15,456 bases of DNA from Flemingiibacterium sp964430755 (GCA_964430755.1 CAYSFT010000052.1:1-15456), one strand, 5' to 3'. Shown: positions 6,962 through 15,099, counted from the stretch's first letter. The notes: generated from the letters alone by a model not told the origin. Program-made: numbers and translations.

Positions 6962-8383
6962 TTATTTTGCACTTATAAGCACCCATTCGGCAGTCGTTTC
7001 GCCGTACCGTAAGCCAACGCTGTCAAGAGCTCCCGTATAGTCGAGATGCTCGAAAATGTACGCAGAATCTATTGCAAGCGTCTGTGTTTCGCCCTCTCGG
7101 ACGGTTATCGGATGAACAACCAGCTCACAGACGGTTTTTTCGGTCAGCACCGCACGAAGATATGGTTCTCCCGAGATGCGCACACCGTTATAGGTCAGGA
7201 AATATTCAACGACAAGCAGCCCGCCGTCACTGTAAACGTCGCCAAGACAAAGTTCTGCTCCTCCGCCGACAAGTCCATCGGATATCTCTCCAAGGCGGCG
7301 AATGAGATTGTCAACTGCCGTCAGCTTGTCAAAGAGTCCCGCTGTGTCGGAAACGGTGTAACCGAGCAGGGATTCGATGTCAATACCGCGGTGTGACGTT
7401 TCGTCCGTTGCATCATGAGTGTAAAACGACACGGTGTCGCTGCCGATCCTGAGCTGACTGTGAGTATCAACGTAAACATAGCTGTCATTATCGGCATAAC
7501 CGTCGAGCTTATCGGGGTTATATTCGAAAAGGCGAATGAGCGCGGTACGTATTTCGTCGCTTGTCAGCAGTGTTTCTTCTTTTAAAATATCGGGGATTTC
7601 AATATCATCACGTGTCAGCGGCTGTATACCGAGGAAACGGTCATCCGTGCTGAACTCAAACCTATAAAGTGACGCATCGACAACGCCCGAAGCAAGCTGT
7701 GATATTGAAAAATCGGATGAAACGAAATAATCGTCGGGACGGAATTCATAATAGTTACCGTCATGATCGCAGGCGTAAGCTAAAAATCTCTGTGCGGCGT
7801 AGCTTTTATCGGGGATGATGATAAGGTCACGTATATGTGCGCCGATGCTTCCCGATGTACCCGAGGCAACATCCTCCTCGGAAACGGTCAGCTTGTCTGC
7901 GGCATAGGCATATATGATCTGATAAAGCACAGGCGTGTGATAGCGGATATAAACGAACTCCCCGCTTGCCGCAGCCTCACCGAAACGTGCTTCACCGTCA
8001 GCCGCCGAGAGCTTACGGCAGATCGAATCCTTGCCGAAAAGCTCAAGTATACACGGCTTTGCCAGCTCATACAGACCTGCGGTGGAATCATAATCAGCAA
8101 CGCTACCCCAAAAGTCAGAGCTTGACGCTTGCTTATATCCGATAAACTCAGGAATCAGATGCGCCGAGTCGAGTCCCTCCGGAGAAGCACCGCTCTGAAC
8201 GCTCCAAAGCTTATCAAAGTCCGAGCCGAGCTCCGACCTCGCCGCGACGCTTTCGTAAACGCGTCCTCTGATGATATACACGGCAACAAGCGCGATAAGG
8301 CTGATGAGCAGCAGCGTCAGCATCACTGATTTGATGCTTTCTTTTATTCTTATTATTCGGTGTTTTTTCGTTATTGTGTTCAT
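6962..8383 (-). CDS. yycH: YycH-like WalRK regulatory membrane protein
   Basis: A 473-residue protein with a basic cytoplasmic N-terminus (TKKHRIIRIKESIKS), one membrane helix at about 18-38, and a long extracellular region ending WVLISAK. Length, topology and position between walK and a YycI-like gene match YycH, which with YycI contacts WalK through the membrane helix and extracellular domain and alters its activity. I see no catalytic motifs. ATG 8383 has AAAGG about 12 bases upstream, a long spacing. In Bacillus yycH follows walK closely; here 444 bp of repeats intervene, and I find no good promoter in them, so expression may depend on read-through from walK. Confidence 0.72.
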   Translation of the reverse strand: MNTITKKHRIIRIKESIKSVMLTLLLISLIALVAVYIIRGRVYESVAARSELGSDFDKLWSVQSGASPEGLDSAHLIPEFIGYKQASSSDFWGSVADYDSTAGLYELAKPCILELFGKDSICRKLSAADGEARFGEAAASGEFVYIRYHTPVLYQIIYAYAADKLTVSEEDVASGTSGSIGAHIRDLIIIPDKSYAAQRFLAYACDHDGNYYEFRPDDYFVSSDFSISQLASGVVDASLYRFEFSTDDRFLGIQPLTRDDIEIPDILKEETLLTSDEIRTALIRLFEYNPDKLDGYADNDSYVYVDTHSQLRIGSDTVSFYTHDATDETSHRGIDIESLLGYTVSDTAGLFDKLTAVDNLIRRLGEISDGLVGGGAELCLGDVYSDGGLLVVEYFLTYNGVRISGEPYLRAVLTEKTVCELVVHPITVREGETQTLAIDSAYIFEHLDYTGALDSVGLRYGETTAEWVLISAK

Positions 8384-8424
8384 GTTGTATTGTTACCTTT
8401 TAGATGGTGTTATCCCTCATTCGG

Positions 8425-8609
8425 TGGGTGCCCTCTCCGTCAAAGCCCGGAAGCAATCTTTTACACATATCTCGGTGGGAAGCGATAGAACACCTCATCC
8501 GTCGCCCTTCGGCGACACCTTCTCCCACTGGAGAAGGCACCCTCTCCGTAAAGTTGCGAAGCAATCTTTTACACCTATCTCCCAGAGTGAGAGGCTAAAA
8601 GCAACTTAT
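8425..8609. repeat. Family A repeats between walK and yycH
   Basis: Two family A segments in the orientation opposite to the 4007-4347 block. CCCTCTCCGT occurs at 8431 and again at 8540, each followed by a GAAGCAATCTTTTACAC-type stretch. Between them are two perfect adjacent hairpins: GTCGCC/GGCGAC (8501-8516, loop CTTC) and CCTTCTCC/GGAGAAGG (8518-8537, loop CACT). These structures would be present in any walK-yycH transcript. No gene is supported here. Confidence 0.85.
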
Positions 8610-8801
8610 TGCAGAGAACGCCAAAGATGTGGCGACAGAAGCGGTTAGATTTGAACGGTGCTTGGGATACCGAACGGAGGCGGAGGAGCCGGAGTGAGGA
8701 GGGTCCCCGACTACCGAGAGCGTTTTCGGAGGGTTTATGCGAAAACTCTGTGAAGCGATAGCGTCATTAAAGTTTTTTGCCAGGCTTTTTTTCAAAAAAG
8801 C
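8610..8801 (-). repeat. Family B element, copy 1 (192 bp)
   Basis: Read on the minus strand, it starts with the near-palindrome GCTTTTTTGAAAAAAAGC and ends ATCTTTGGCGTTCTCTGCA. It aligns without gaps to 12600-12791 (copy 2, opposite orientation); I count 26 mismatches in the compared span, about 86% identity. Two blocks are almost invariant: the roughly 42 bp containing ACTTTAATGACGCTATCGCT, and about 57 bp containing TCCGGCTCCTCCGCCTCCGT. A frame of about 66 codons with a TTG start crosses it, but the differences between copies are mostly amino-acid changing, so it is not treated as a gene. It begins 26 bp after the walK stop. Confidence 0.9.
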
Positions 8802-8827
8802 CGCGTTTCCCTTTTATACGCACCACA

Positions 8828-10630
8828 TCACTCAACCGACTTAAGCTTCGTTTCATACGGCAGCCATATAATAACCGTCGAGCCGACACCTTGTTCACTT
8901 TCGATAGCGATCTCGCCGCCGTGGGCTTCAACTATCTCTTTGGCAATCGCAAGACCGAGACCTGTACCGCCGGTTTCACTGGTACGCGCCTTTTCAACGC
9001 GGTAAAAACGCTCGAAGATATGTGGAAGATCGTCCTTTGGTATACCAACGCCGGTGTCTTTCACGCGGATCTCTATTCCGTCCGCTGTTTTGTCTGCGGA
9101 AAGTGTGATTTCGCCGCCGTCGGGCGTATATTTTATCGCATTTGAAATGATATTGATGAGAACCTGCTCAACTCTCTCCTTGTCCGCGCTTATTTCGGGA
9201 AGCGTTGCCGGTGCTTTGAGGGTAAGCGTATGTGAATGTGCATCGGCGTCAACCTTCATAACGTCACAGATATGTGCAAGCACGGCGCGTGGATCAAAGC
9301 TTGTGATGCTCCACTGTGTACGCTTGTTGTCAAGACGCGAAAGCACGAGCAGATCGGAAACGATTCGCGTCATACGGTCACATTCGTCAACCGCCATTCC
9401 GAGGAAGGTGTTCTGCATATCCGCTTCCATCTCGGGGTCGGAGAGTATCGACTCACAGGCAAGCTTGATGCTCGTCAGCGGCGTTCTCATCTCGTGCGAC
9501 ACGTTGGCAACAAACTCTCGGCGCGACTTATCAAGCTCATAACGTCCCGTTTCATCGTGAATGACCGCGAGGATACCGTTATGCTCGGTGTTGTCTGCCA
9601 TATAGCTGATATTACCGAAGTTCACGTCGAGCACCTTGTTATCGAACATAACGTCACTGTAATTATAACCGTCACCGTCAGATTCGCGGTCAACGAACTC
9701 AACATGAAAATGCGGATTATAGTCGATACCGAAAAGCTCGGTGAAGCGTGCAAAGGTAAAATTCTCGTTATATTTGTCGCCAAGCAGCTCCTTGAAGCTT
9801 TCGTTGATGTGCATGACCTTGCCGTCATCCGTGAAGGCAACAACGCCGTCGTGCAGATAGGTAAACACCGTTTCAAGCTTGCGATGCTCTCCCGATACCT
9901 CTTCAAGCGTATTTTTCAGGGTTTCCTTCATGTGGTTAAAGGTGTCGGTCAGCTTGCCGATCTCGTCGTTTGACTGAATGTCAAGCTCATGCGAGAACTC
10001 TCCTGCCGCAACGAGCTTTGCGCCGCGCGTGAGGTTCTGAATCGGCGAGGTTATCGCTTTCGAGAGGAAGAAGGCAAGTATTATCGCGAAAATAAGACCG
10101 AACATGAGTGCCTGCAGTATGATGGAGAAAAGTATCCACGTGAACTGCTGCATCTCCTCCATCGAATCGCGGACGTAAATGATACACTCGTTTGTACCGC
10201 TCTCAAGATTCAGCGCATAATCGGCAAAATCTGCACCGAGCGGCTGTGTGTTATCAGGCTCACCGCGCATTGCGGCGATGAGATTTGCGGATTTCTGCAG
10301 GGTTCTGCCAAGCTCGGAGTCTGAGCCTTCGAGGAACTTGCCGTTCGTGTCGAGGATGTAGAAATTGCGGTAATCGTCGATACCGAGGACACCTCGGTAA
10401 GTGTTCAGTATCTTTAGCTGCTCCGATGAAAAATCCTCACGCGACAGTGCGTTTGTAAGCTCAGCCGTCAAGGGGCTGCCCGGCGAGAGATTCTGCTCCA
10501 TCTGCTTGACGAACTCGTCCATATAGTAGCTGTTTACGCTGTTTATAAGAACCGTTCCGATAACGCACATTACCGTTATCATAAAAACAACGAGAATCAG
10601 AATGATTTTAAAATAAAGACTGTTATACAT
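8828..10630 (-). CDS. walK: WalK-type sensor histidine kinase
   Basis: A 600-residue membrane kinase with the WalK (YycG) architecture: helix at about 9-29, extracellular sensor (30-163), helix (164-189), HAMP linker (188-240), PAS domain (about 250-365), HisKA with VSHEMRTPLTSIK (377-389; phospho-acceptor H379), and an ATPase domain with the N box around NIISNAIKYT (493-502), DTGVGIP (525-531) and GGTGLGLAI (554-562). WalK autophosphorylates in response to wall state, probably lipid II or autolysis products, and passes phosphate to WalR. B. subtilis WalK is about 611 residues. ATG 10630 lies 3 bases after the walR stop with no clear ribosome binding site, so translational coupling is likely. 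YycH/YycI-like genes downstream separate it from PhoR or ResE type kinases. Confidence 0.87.
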   Translation of the reverse strand: MYNSLYFKIILILVVFMITVMCVIGTVLINSVNSYYMDEFVKQMEQNLSPGSPLTAELTNALSREDFSSEQLKILNTYRGVLGIDDYRNFYILDTNGKFLEGSDSELGRTLQKSANLIAAMRGEPDNTQPLGADFADYALNLESGTNECIIYVRDSMEEMQQFTWILFSIILQALMFGLIFAIILAFFLSKAITSPIQNLTRGAKLVAAGEFSHELDIQSNDEIGKLTDTFNHMKETLKNTLEEVSGEHRKLETVFTYLHDGVVAFTDDGKVMHINESFKELLGDKYNENFTFARFTELFGIDYNPHFHVEFVDRESDGDGYNYSDVMFDNKVLDVNFGNISYMADNTEHNGILAVIHDETGRYELDKSRREFVANVSHEMRTPLTSIKLACESILSDPEMEADMQNTFLGMAVDECDRMTRIVSDLLVLSRLDNKRTQWSITSFDPRAVLAHICDVMKVDADAHSHTLTLKAPATLPEISADKERVEQVLINIISNAIKYTPDGGEITLSADKTADGIEIRVKDTGVGIPKDDLPHIFERFYRVEKARTSETGGTGLGLAIAKEIVEAHGGEIAIESEQGVGSTVIIWLPYETKLKSVE

Positions 10631-10633
10631 AGC

Positions 10634-11347
10634 TTATTTTATATAGTACCCCATGCCGCGCTTGGTGAAGAGGTATTCGGGCTTACCTGCATCAACCTCA
10701 AGCTTCGAGCGCAGACGGCTTACCGTAACATCAACGCTTGACGTGTCGCCATAGAAGCCGTCATATCCCCAAACCTCTGCAAGCAGCTGTTCGCGTGAAT
10801 AAACGGTGCCCTGGTTTTTCGCCATGAACGAGAGAAGCTCATATTCCTTTTTGGTGAGCTCGATCGGCTCACCGTCACGTGTGACCTGATATTTCGCAGG
10901 GTCAATGACAAGTCCGCGAACAGCTATCGTCGAGGGAGTTGCTTGCGTCGGCGCTGTAACGATCTCACTGCGCGAGCGGCGGATGTTTGCCTTGATACGT
11001 GCCATAAGCTCGTTAAGTGAAAACGGCTTTGTAACATAGTCGTCAGCGCCGAGGTCAAGTCCCATAATTTTGTCGATCTCCTCTGCCTTTGCAGTTGCGA
11101 AGATTATCGGCGTTGCAAGCTTCTCACGGATATGCTTACAAACATCGAAGCCGTTCATCTTCGGGAGCATGATGTCGAGAAGAATGAGGTCAAAGTTACC
11201 GGTCAGTGCCTTTTTGAGTCCCTCCTCACCGTCGCAGGCAAGCTCGCAGACATATCCCGCACGCTGAAGATTATATATGACTGTCACGGCAATTTTGCTC
11301 TCATCCTCAACAACAAGGATTCGCTTTTTGTTTTCGTTTTCGGACAT
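10634..11347 (-). CDS. walR: WalR-type response regulator (OmpR/PhoB family)
   Basis: A 237-residue regulator. The receiver domain shows the acidic pair E14-D15, phospho-acceptor D58 in LILLDIMLP, T85 and K107 in VTKPFS. The C-terminal winged helix (about 141-237) carries ELTKKEYELL, the recognition-helix region VDVTVSRLRSKLE and the wing motif RGMGYYI. WalR controls autolysins and wall-metabolism genes in Bacillota and is usually essential. ATG 11347 is chosen because GGAGG lies 8 bases upstream; a TTG at 11362 starts upstream of that site and is unlikely. It is 28 bp after the NodB-like gene and 3 bp before walK, so all three are probably co-transcribed. Confidence 0.9.
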   Translation of the reverse strand: MSENENKKRILVVEDESKIAVTVIYNLQRAGYVCELACDGEEGLKKALTGNFDLILLDIMLPKMNGFDVCKHIREKLATPIIFATAKAEEIDKIMGLDLGADDYVTKPFSLNELMARIKANIRRSRSEIVTAPTQATPSTIAVRGLVIDPAKYQVTRDGEPIELTKKEYELLSFMAKNQGTVYSREQLLAEVWGYDGFYGDTSSVDVTVSRLRSKLEVDAGKPEYLFTKRGMGYYIK

Positions 11348-11375
11348 TTTAATTTCCTCCAAATTTTATATCGGT

Positions 11376-12548
11376 TTAGTTTCCTGCCGCGCCGTCCTCA
11401 AAAAAGACGGGAGAGACAACTCGCATCTCGCAGGCATCGCTGTTTTGCTTTATAAATTCAAGCACTGTTTTAAGTGCCGTCGCCGTGTGTGCGCTCTCCT
11501 CAAAGGAAAGCACGGCGGTTTCGTTTTTGAGTATGCCGTTTATCGCTATATCAGCGGCGGCTCGGGCGCTTCGGGTGTTCTTCGGGATGGTCACGTTCGC
11601 GCTCCAGAGGTAATAGCCGTCCTCACGCAGTGAAGCATAGAGCGTGGCGTCGGCTTCGGTATCGCCTGTCGGGAGTGGCGCTTTGCGGATGTGTGATTTT
11701 TGTTTTATGAGCGTATATAAAAGCTCGTTTTCGGCGTTGATATCGGAAAGCAGCGTTTCTTTATCGCTCGCACTGTCTGATGCACTCATAGCCTCAAGTG
11801 CAAGCGTGTGCCCTCCGGCGGCAATCTGCGAAAGAAGTGCGGCGTCTGTAACCATTTGCTCGCCGACAACGAAAAATGTCGCCTTGATGTTATAAGTCTT
11901 GAGCACTGCAAGTATATCCGTCGTATATTCGCCCGGCGCATCCTCGAATGTGATGTACACGGTTCTGTCTGAAACAACCGGAACCGGCGGCTTCACCGTG
12001 GATGATGTATCCTTTCCCGAATCGGCATTCACGGCAAAGAGAGACGGGAACCTGTTTTTTGCAAGATCCTCAAGCTTCTCTGTCTGATGTCCGTCTGTAA
12101 CACGGAGCGCAACTGCACCGTTCGCCTTGTTTGTTATCTGCTCAAAGCCGAGATCGAGATAAGCGCAGACGGTGTCAATCGGAACATAGCGTTCATTGTG
12201 ATATTCGCCCGTTTTCAGATACATTCGTTCCTTGTCGTGGTTTACGGCAAAATCCGAAACCGTGTCAAACGAAAGGAATTTTTCTCCGTGAGTTATAATA
12301 AATGTCTTGAGCGTTTCGTTAACGCGGACTTCAACATCGGGAAGCTGCGCCATAAACGTAATCGGTACATAATAAATGCTGTGTATGCGTTCAACCGGTA
12401 AACGCGCAAGCGTCCAAGCGCGGTCATTGTAGAAAAGCACAACATCGTCACTGTCGCCGCGTACCGCCATCGGAGCAAAAAATGCAACCGTAAACGCAAG
12501 CGCAAGGCTCAGTATCACCGACACTGATTTTATGATTTTATTTTTCAT
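11376..12548 (-). CDS. Secreted protein with copper-amine-oxidase-N-like repeats and degenerate NodB (polysaccharide deacetylase) domain
   Basis: A 390-residue exported protein. Residues 1-31 form a signal peptide or anchor. Residues about 36-150 look like two copies of the Cu amine oxidase N-terminal-like fold common on clostridial surface proteins (YYVPITFMAQL and RYVPIDTVCAYLDLG). Residues about 195-375 follow the NodB deacetylase fold (GEYTTDILAVLK, KATFFVVGEQM). Catalytic motifs are altered: TFDDGP reads TFEDAP (200-205), and the HxxxH metal motif after GH reads E252 and A256, removing both His ligands. It is therefore probably a non-catalytic glycan-binding or scaffolding protein, or has unusual chemistry. 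ATG 12548 has AAAGGA 8 bases upstream. It is the first gene of the likely Wal operon, suggesting a role near the wall signal. Confidence 0.78.
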   Translation of the reverse strand: MKNKIIKSVSVILSLALAFTVAFFAPMAVRGDSDDVVLFYNDRAWTLARLPVERIHSIYYVPITFMAQLPDVEVRVNETLKTFIITHGEKFLSFDTVSDFAVNHDKERMYLKTGEYHNERYVPIDTVCAYLDLGFEQITNKANGAVALRVTDGHQTEKLEDLAKNRFPSLFAVNADSGKDTSSTVKPPVPVVSDRTVYITFEDAPGEYTTDILAVLKTYNIKATFFVVGEQMVTDAALLSQIAAGGHTLALEAMSASDSASDKETLLSDINAENELLYTLIKQKSHIRKAPLPTGDTEADATLYASLREDGYYLWSANVTIPKNTRSARAAADIAINGILKNETAVLSFEESAHTATALKTVLEFIKQNSDACEMRVVSPVFFEDGAAGN

Positions 12549-12599
12549 GGTGTGTGTCCTTTCGTGTGTTTATAAAAAGGAGTACGCGGAGAAACGGTC

Positions 12600-12791
12600 G
12601 CTTTTTTGAAAAAAAGCTCCGCAAAAAACTTTAATGACGCTATCGCTTCACAGAGTTTTCGCGTAAACACTTCGAGGGCGCTCTCGGTAGTCGGGAACCC
12701 TCCTCACTCCGGCTCCTCCGCCTCCGTTCGGTATCCCAACGACCGCATATTGGTTACCGCCTCTATCATCACATCTTTGGCGTTTGCTGCA
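12600..12791 (+). repeat. Family B element, copy 2 (192 bp)
   Basis: This is the inverted partner of 8610-8801, identical in length with no gap in the alignment. It starts GCTTTTTTGAAAAAAAGC and ends ATCTTTGGCGTTTGCTGCA. It lies between the DUF3810 gene and the promoter side of the NodB-like gene. The frame across it starts with TTG inside the terminal palindrome and has no ribosome binding site worth the name. No target-site duplication or transposase is evident. Confidence 0.9.
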
Positions 12792-12827
12792 CAAAAATAG
12801 AATAGAGCGACGAAATGAAAAAAGGTG

Positions 12828-12930
12828 CACCGGAGCCGCCGACGAAGTTGGCAGCGGACAAACGGTTACAGTTAACAAAGCGAATCCGGAGCCGTCAGGC
12901 GGAGTTGAGCGCGAACCGAGCGCAGGCAAA
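12828..12930 (+). repeat. Family C repeat
   Basis: GAGCCGCCGACGAAGTTGGC is followed by a CGGTTACAGTTAACAAAGCG stretch, AATCCGGAGCCGTCAGGCGG and AGTTGAGCGCGAACCGAGCG. The same order occurs at 15319-15456 and, inverted, at 51-150. Short frames on either strand give peptides shared only among repeat copies. The following 12931-13061 is GC-rich then AT-rich spacer, where I see no gene and no convincing terminator for the DUF3810 operon. Confidence 0.85.
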
Positions 12931-13061
12931 GGAAAGAGGGGGAGCTCGAGGGGGATGGAAACCTTCGCGCCAGCGTTGGTGTCCGTCCCCTTCGAACTTA
13001 CGCGAAATTCGAAGCGCAATACAAAGAGATTTAATGTATCTTTATATTCAGAGAATAAAAG

Positions 13062-14177
13062 TTACCCCTGCAAGCTTGCAACATACGCAACCGCGAGATC
13101 AACAGCCAAGCCATAGCTCAGCTCACCCTCGCTGACACCCTGCAATTTAAGATAAGTGTCGTTGACAGCAGAGCTGATGTCCGCCGCCTTGTTGTCGCGA
13201 TACTTTTCAAAAAAGCTGTTAAACTCCGCCATTTCGCGGCGAACTCTCGCATCAAGCGTCCGGTAAACATCCGCAAAATCACCGTAATCGGTGTTGTAAA
13301 GTGCGGAATTCAGATATTCGTACATACCGAGATAACCGCTGTAACGAATATATGCATCATCTGCCTCGGCACAAACTAAAAACGCCATGAAGTTTGCCTC
13401 GTCCTCGCGTATTATGCCTCGCTGGTGCGAAAGCTCGTGCGCGGCGGTGAACGGTAAAGTGTAATCGGGGAAATTGACGTTCAGATTTGCTTCGCCCGTA
13501 TAGTAGCTGTAAAGTCCCGAAATGTGAGTGTAAGTCATCGGCTCGGAAAGCGCAATCGGCTTGATGCGCGATTTAAGACGAGGGATAAAGCTATATTTGT
13601 CGCAGGCCTTGGCAAAGGCATCCATCAGATGACCGTTCATTTCGTCAACCGAGTATGGCATATACGAGCCGCCCTTGTAAATAAAGTCAACATCGTCAAG
13701 CTCGTCGCTCATTTTGTCAACCATGTACTCTGCCGCAGTGCGCAGTCCGTCAGCAGTGACAGGCACGTCTGCAAGCCCCAGCTTGTCTGCAAGGGGTGTG
13801 CCGTTATATGAAGCCGCAGCGGCAAAAACGTATATGCTGTATAATAATGTCAGTGTCGATGACAGCGAGAAGATACAGCGAACACCGTGAACATTTCCGC
13901 GTTTGACCGTCTGCAGACAGCAGACAAGCACGAAAACGAACAGCACGGGGATAAACAGTATCAGTGTTTCCGTCAGCGAAAACGGGAATATATTTGACAG
14001 CATGGCAAACAAGCCGCGGACAAAAGCGCCGGGATAACGGTTGATGAAATCGGCAAACGGCGCCGAAAAAACACATATTATATGAGTCACCGCCGAGATA
14101 ATCGCGATGAGAAACAGCACAGCCGCAAACCGCGGACAGTATTTTTTAAAAAAGCCTTTTATTTTATCCAAGCTCAA
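13062..14177 (-). CDS. DUF3810 family membrane metalloprotease-like protein
   Basis: A 371-residue protein with three hydrophobic segments (about 16-37, 70-90, 101-122) followed by a large soluble domain. It carries the DUF3810 signature HELSHQRG (247-254) with REDEANF (257-263): a zinc-protease-type HExxH (H247, E248, H251) plus acidic residues E258 and E260, either of which could be a third ligand. The family has no well-established substrate. I chose the TTG start at 14177 because GGAG lies 6 bases upstream. The alternative ATG at 14264 would add 29 residues encoded entirely within the preceding gene and has no support. It overlaps the pseudouridine synthase gene by 14 bp, so the two are translationally coupled. 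Confidence 0.83.
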   Translation of the reverse strand: MSLDKIKGFFKKYCPRFAAVLFLIAIISAVTHIICVFSAPFADFINRYPGAFVRGLFAMLSNIFPFSLTETLILFIPVLFVFVLVCCLQTVKRGNVHGVRCIFSLSSTLTLLYSIYVFAAAASYNGTPLADKLGLADVPVTADGLRTAAEYMVDKMSDELDDVDFIYKGGSYMPYSVDEMNGHLMDAFAKACDKYSFIPRLKSRIKPIALSEPMTYTHISGLYSYYTGEANLNVNFPDYTLPFTAAHELSHQRGIIREDEANFMAFLVCAEADDAYIRYSGYLGMYEYLNSALYNTDYGDFADVYRTLDARVRREMAEFNSFFEKYRDNKAADISSAVNDTYLKLQGVSEGELSYGLAVDLAVAYVASLQG

Positions 14178-15099
14178 TTTTTTCTCCTTCAATAAGGTTA
14201 CATAAACGCTCCATATCGTGCGCAAGCGCGGCATCAAGCACAAGGGAGTGCTCACCGAAATCAATCTTCAGCGAAGCGGCATGAAGTGCCTGACGTGAAA
14301 TCGCCAAGTCGAGCACAGTCGGCATAGCTTCGGCACTGCCGTAAAACGCATCTCCGACAATGGGACAGCCAAGGTGTGAAAAATGTACACGAAGCTGATG
14401 CGTACGGCCCGTTACCGGCTCGGCGCGGACAACCGACGCAGTGTCGGATGAATAAAGCGTTTCATAAACGGTGAGTGCTTTCTTTGCACCGTCAGCCGAA
14501 GCGTCACAGACCTCGCGAAGTATAATGCTTTCGCCTTTTCGACGGATGTGCGTTTCGATTGTTCCGTTTTCATCGGGCAGTCTGCCGTTCAATATAGCGA
14601 TGTAAGTTTTGCGTATACGTCCCTCTTGCATAAGAGCGGTGAGCCTTGCGGCAGAGAGACGGTTTTTGGCAACGAGAACCACACCGCTTGTGTCGCGGTC
14701 AAGGCGGTTCACGGCACGGAAAACGAACGGCTTGTTCTGCCTTGCAAAATAGTACGCAAGCCCATTTGCAAGGGTGTCATCGAAGTGACCGATAGAGGGA
14801 TGAGTTGCCATATCGGGCGGCTTATTTACGGCGATGAGGTCGTCGTCCTCATAAATAATATCAAGCGGCATTTCGGTTGGCACGAGAAATTCGTTTTCAT
14901 CCTGCGGCAGATCATCGGTCACAAGCGCGAGAAGATCATCCTTTTCAAGGACACGTCTGACTGTAACGTGCTCACCGTTAACAGTGATACCGTCATCAAG
15001 CCGTTTCAAGCGTGAAATGAGACCGCGAGAAATACCGTTTTTCAAAAGTAATTCTTTAACGGTGAGACCGGCAAGACTTTCGTCTATTTTTATCTGCAT
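14164..15099 (-). CDS. RluA-family pseudouridine synthase with S4 domain
   Basis: A 311-residue enzyme that isomerises uridine to pseudouridine in rRNA or tRNA. Residues about 12-60 form an S4-like RNA-binding domain (SRGLISRLKR, VNGEHV). The catalytic domain shows VNKPPDM (91-97), NRLDRDTSG (131-139) with catalytic D135, and GRTHQLRVH (231-239). The common HRLDRDTSG has Asn in place of the first His, outside the catalytic Asp. It resembles the RluD/YlyB/YjbO-type enzymes of Bacillota, but the modified position cannot be read from sequence, so no symbol is given. ATG 15099 has GGAGGT 6 bases upstream. It is the first gene of a two-gene unit with DUF3810, behind a good sigma-A promoter. Confidence 0.9.
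   Translation of the reverse strand: MQIKIDESLAGLTVKELLLKNGISRGLISRLKRLDDGITVNGEHVTVRRVLEKDDLLALVTDDLPQDENEFLVPTEMPLDIIYEDDDLIAVNKPPDMATHPSIGHFDDTLANGLAYYFARQNKPFVFRAVNRLDRDTSGVVLVAKNRLSAARLTALMQEGRIRKTYIAILNGRLPDENGTIETHIRRKGESIILREVCDASADGAKKALTVYETLYSSDTASVVRAEPVTGRTHQLRVHFSHLGCPIVGDAFYGSAEAMPTVLDLAISRQALHAASLKIDFGEHSLVLDAALAHDMERLCNLIEGEKIELG

Noticed and set aside
8595..8795. 66-codon frame over family B copy 1, with a similar 64-codon frame at 12606-12800
   Set aside because: Both peptides start from TTG inside a poly-T/poly-A palindrome without a ribosome binding site. Substitutions between the copies are mainly amino-acid changing and not concentrated at third positions, so the similarity comes from the DNA repeat.
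8783..8802. Hairpin GGCTTTTTT/AAAAAAGCC as the walK terminator
   Set aside because: On the minus strand the hairpin is followed by an A-rich tract and not a T run, and it belongs to the end of family B, which carries a similar palindrome at the other copy in a different gene context.
14178..14264. Longer 400-residue start for the DUF3810 protein
   Set aside because: The extra 29 residues lie inside the pseudouridine synthase gene, there is no ribosome binding site, and the TTG at 14177 has a well-placed GGAG.
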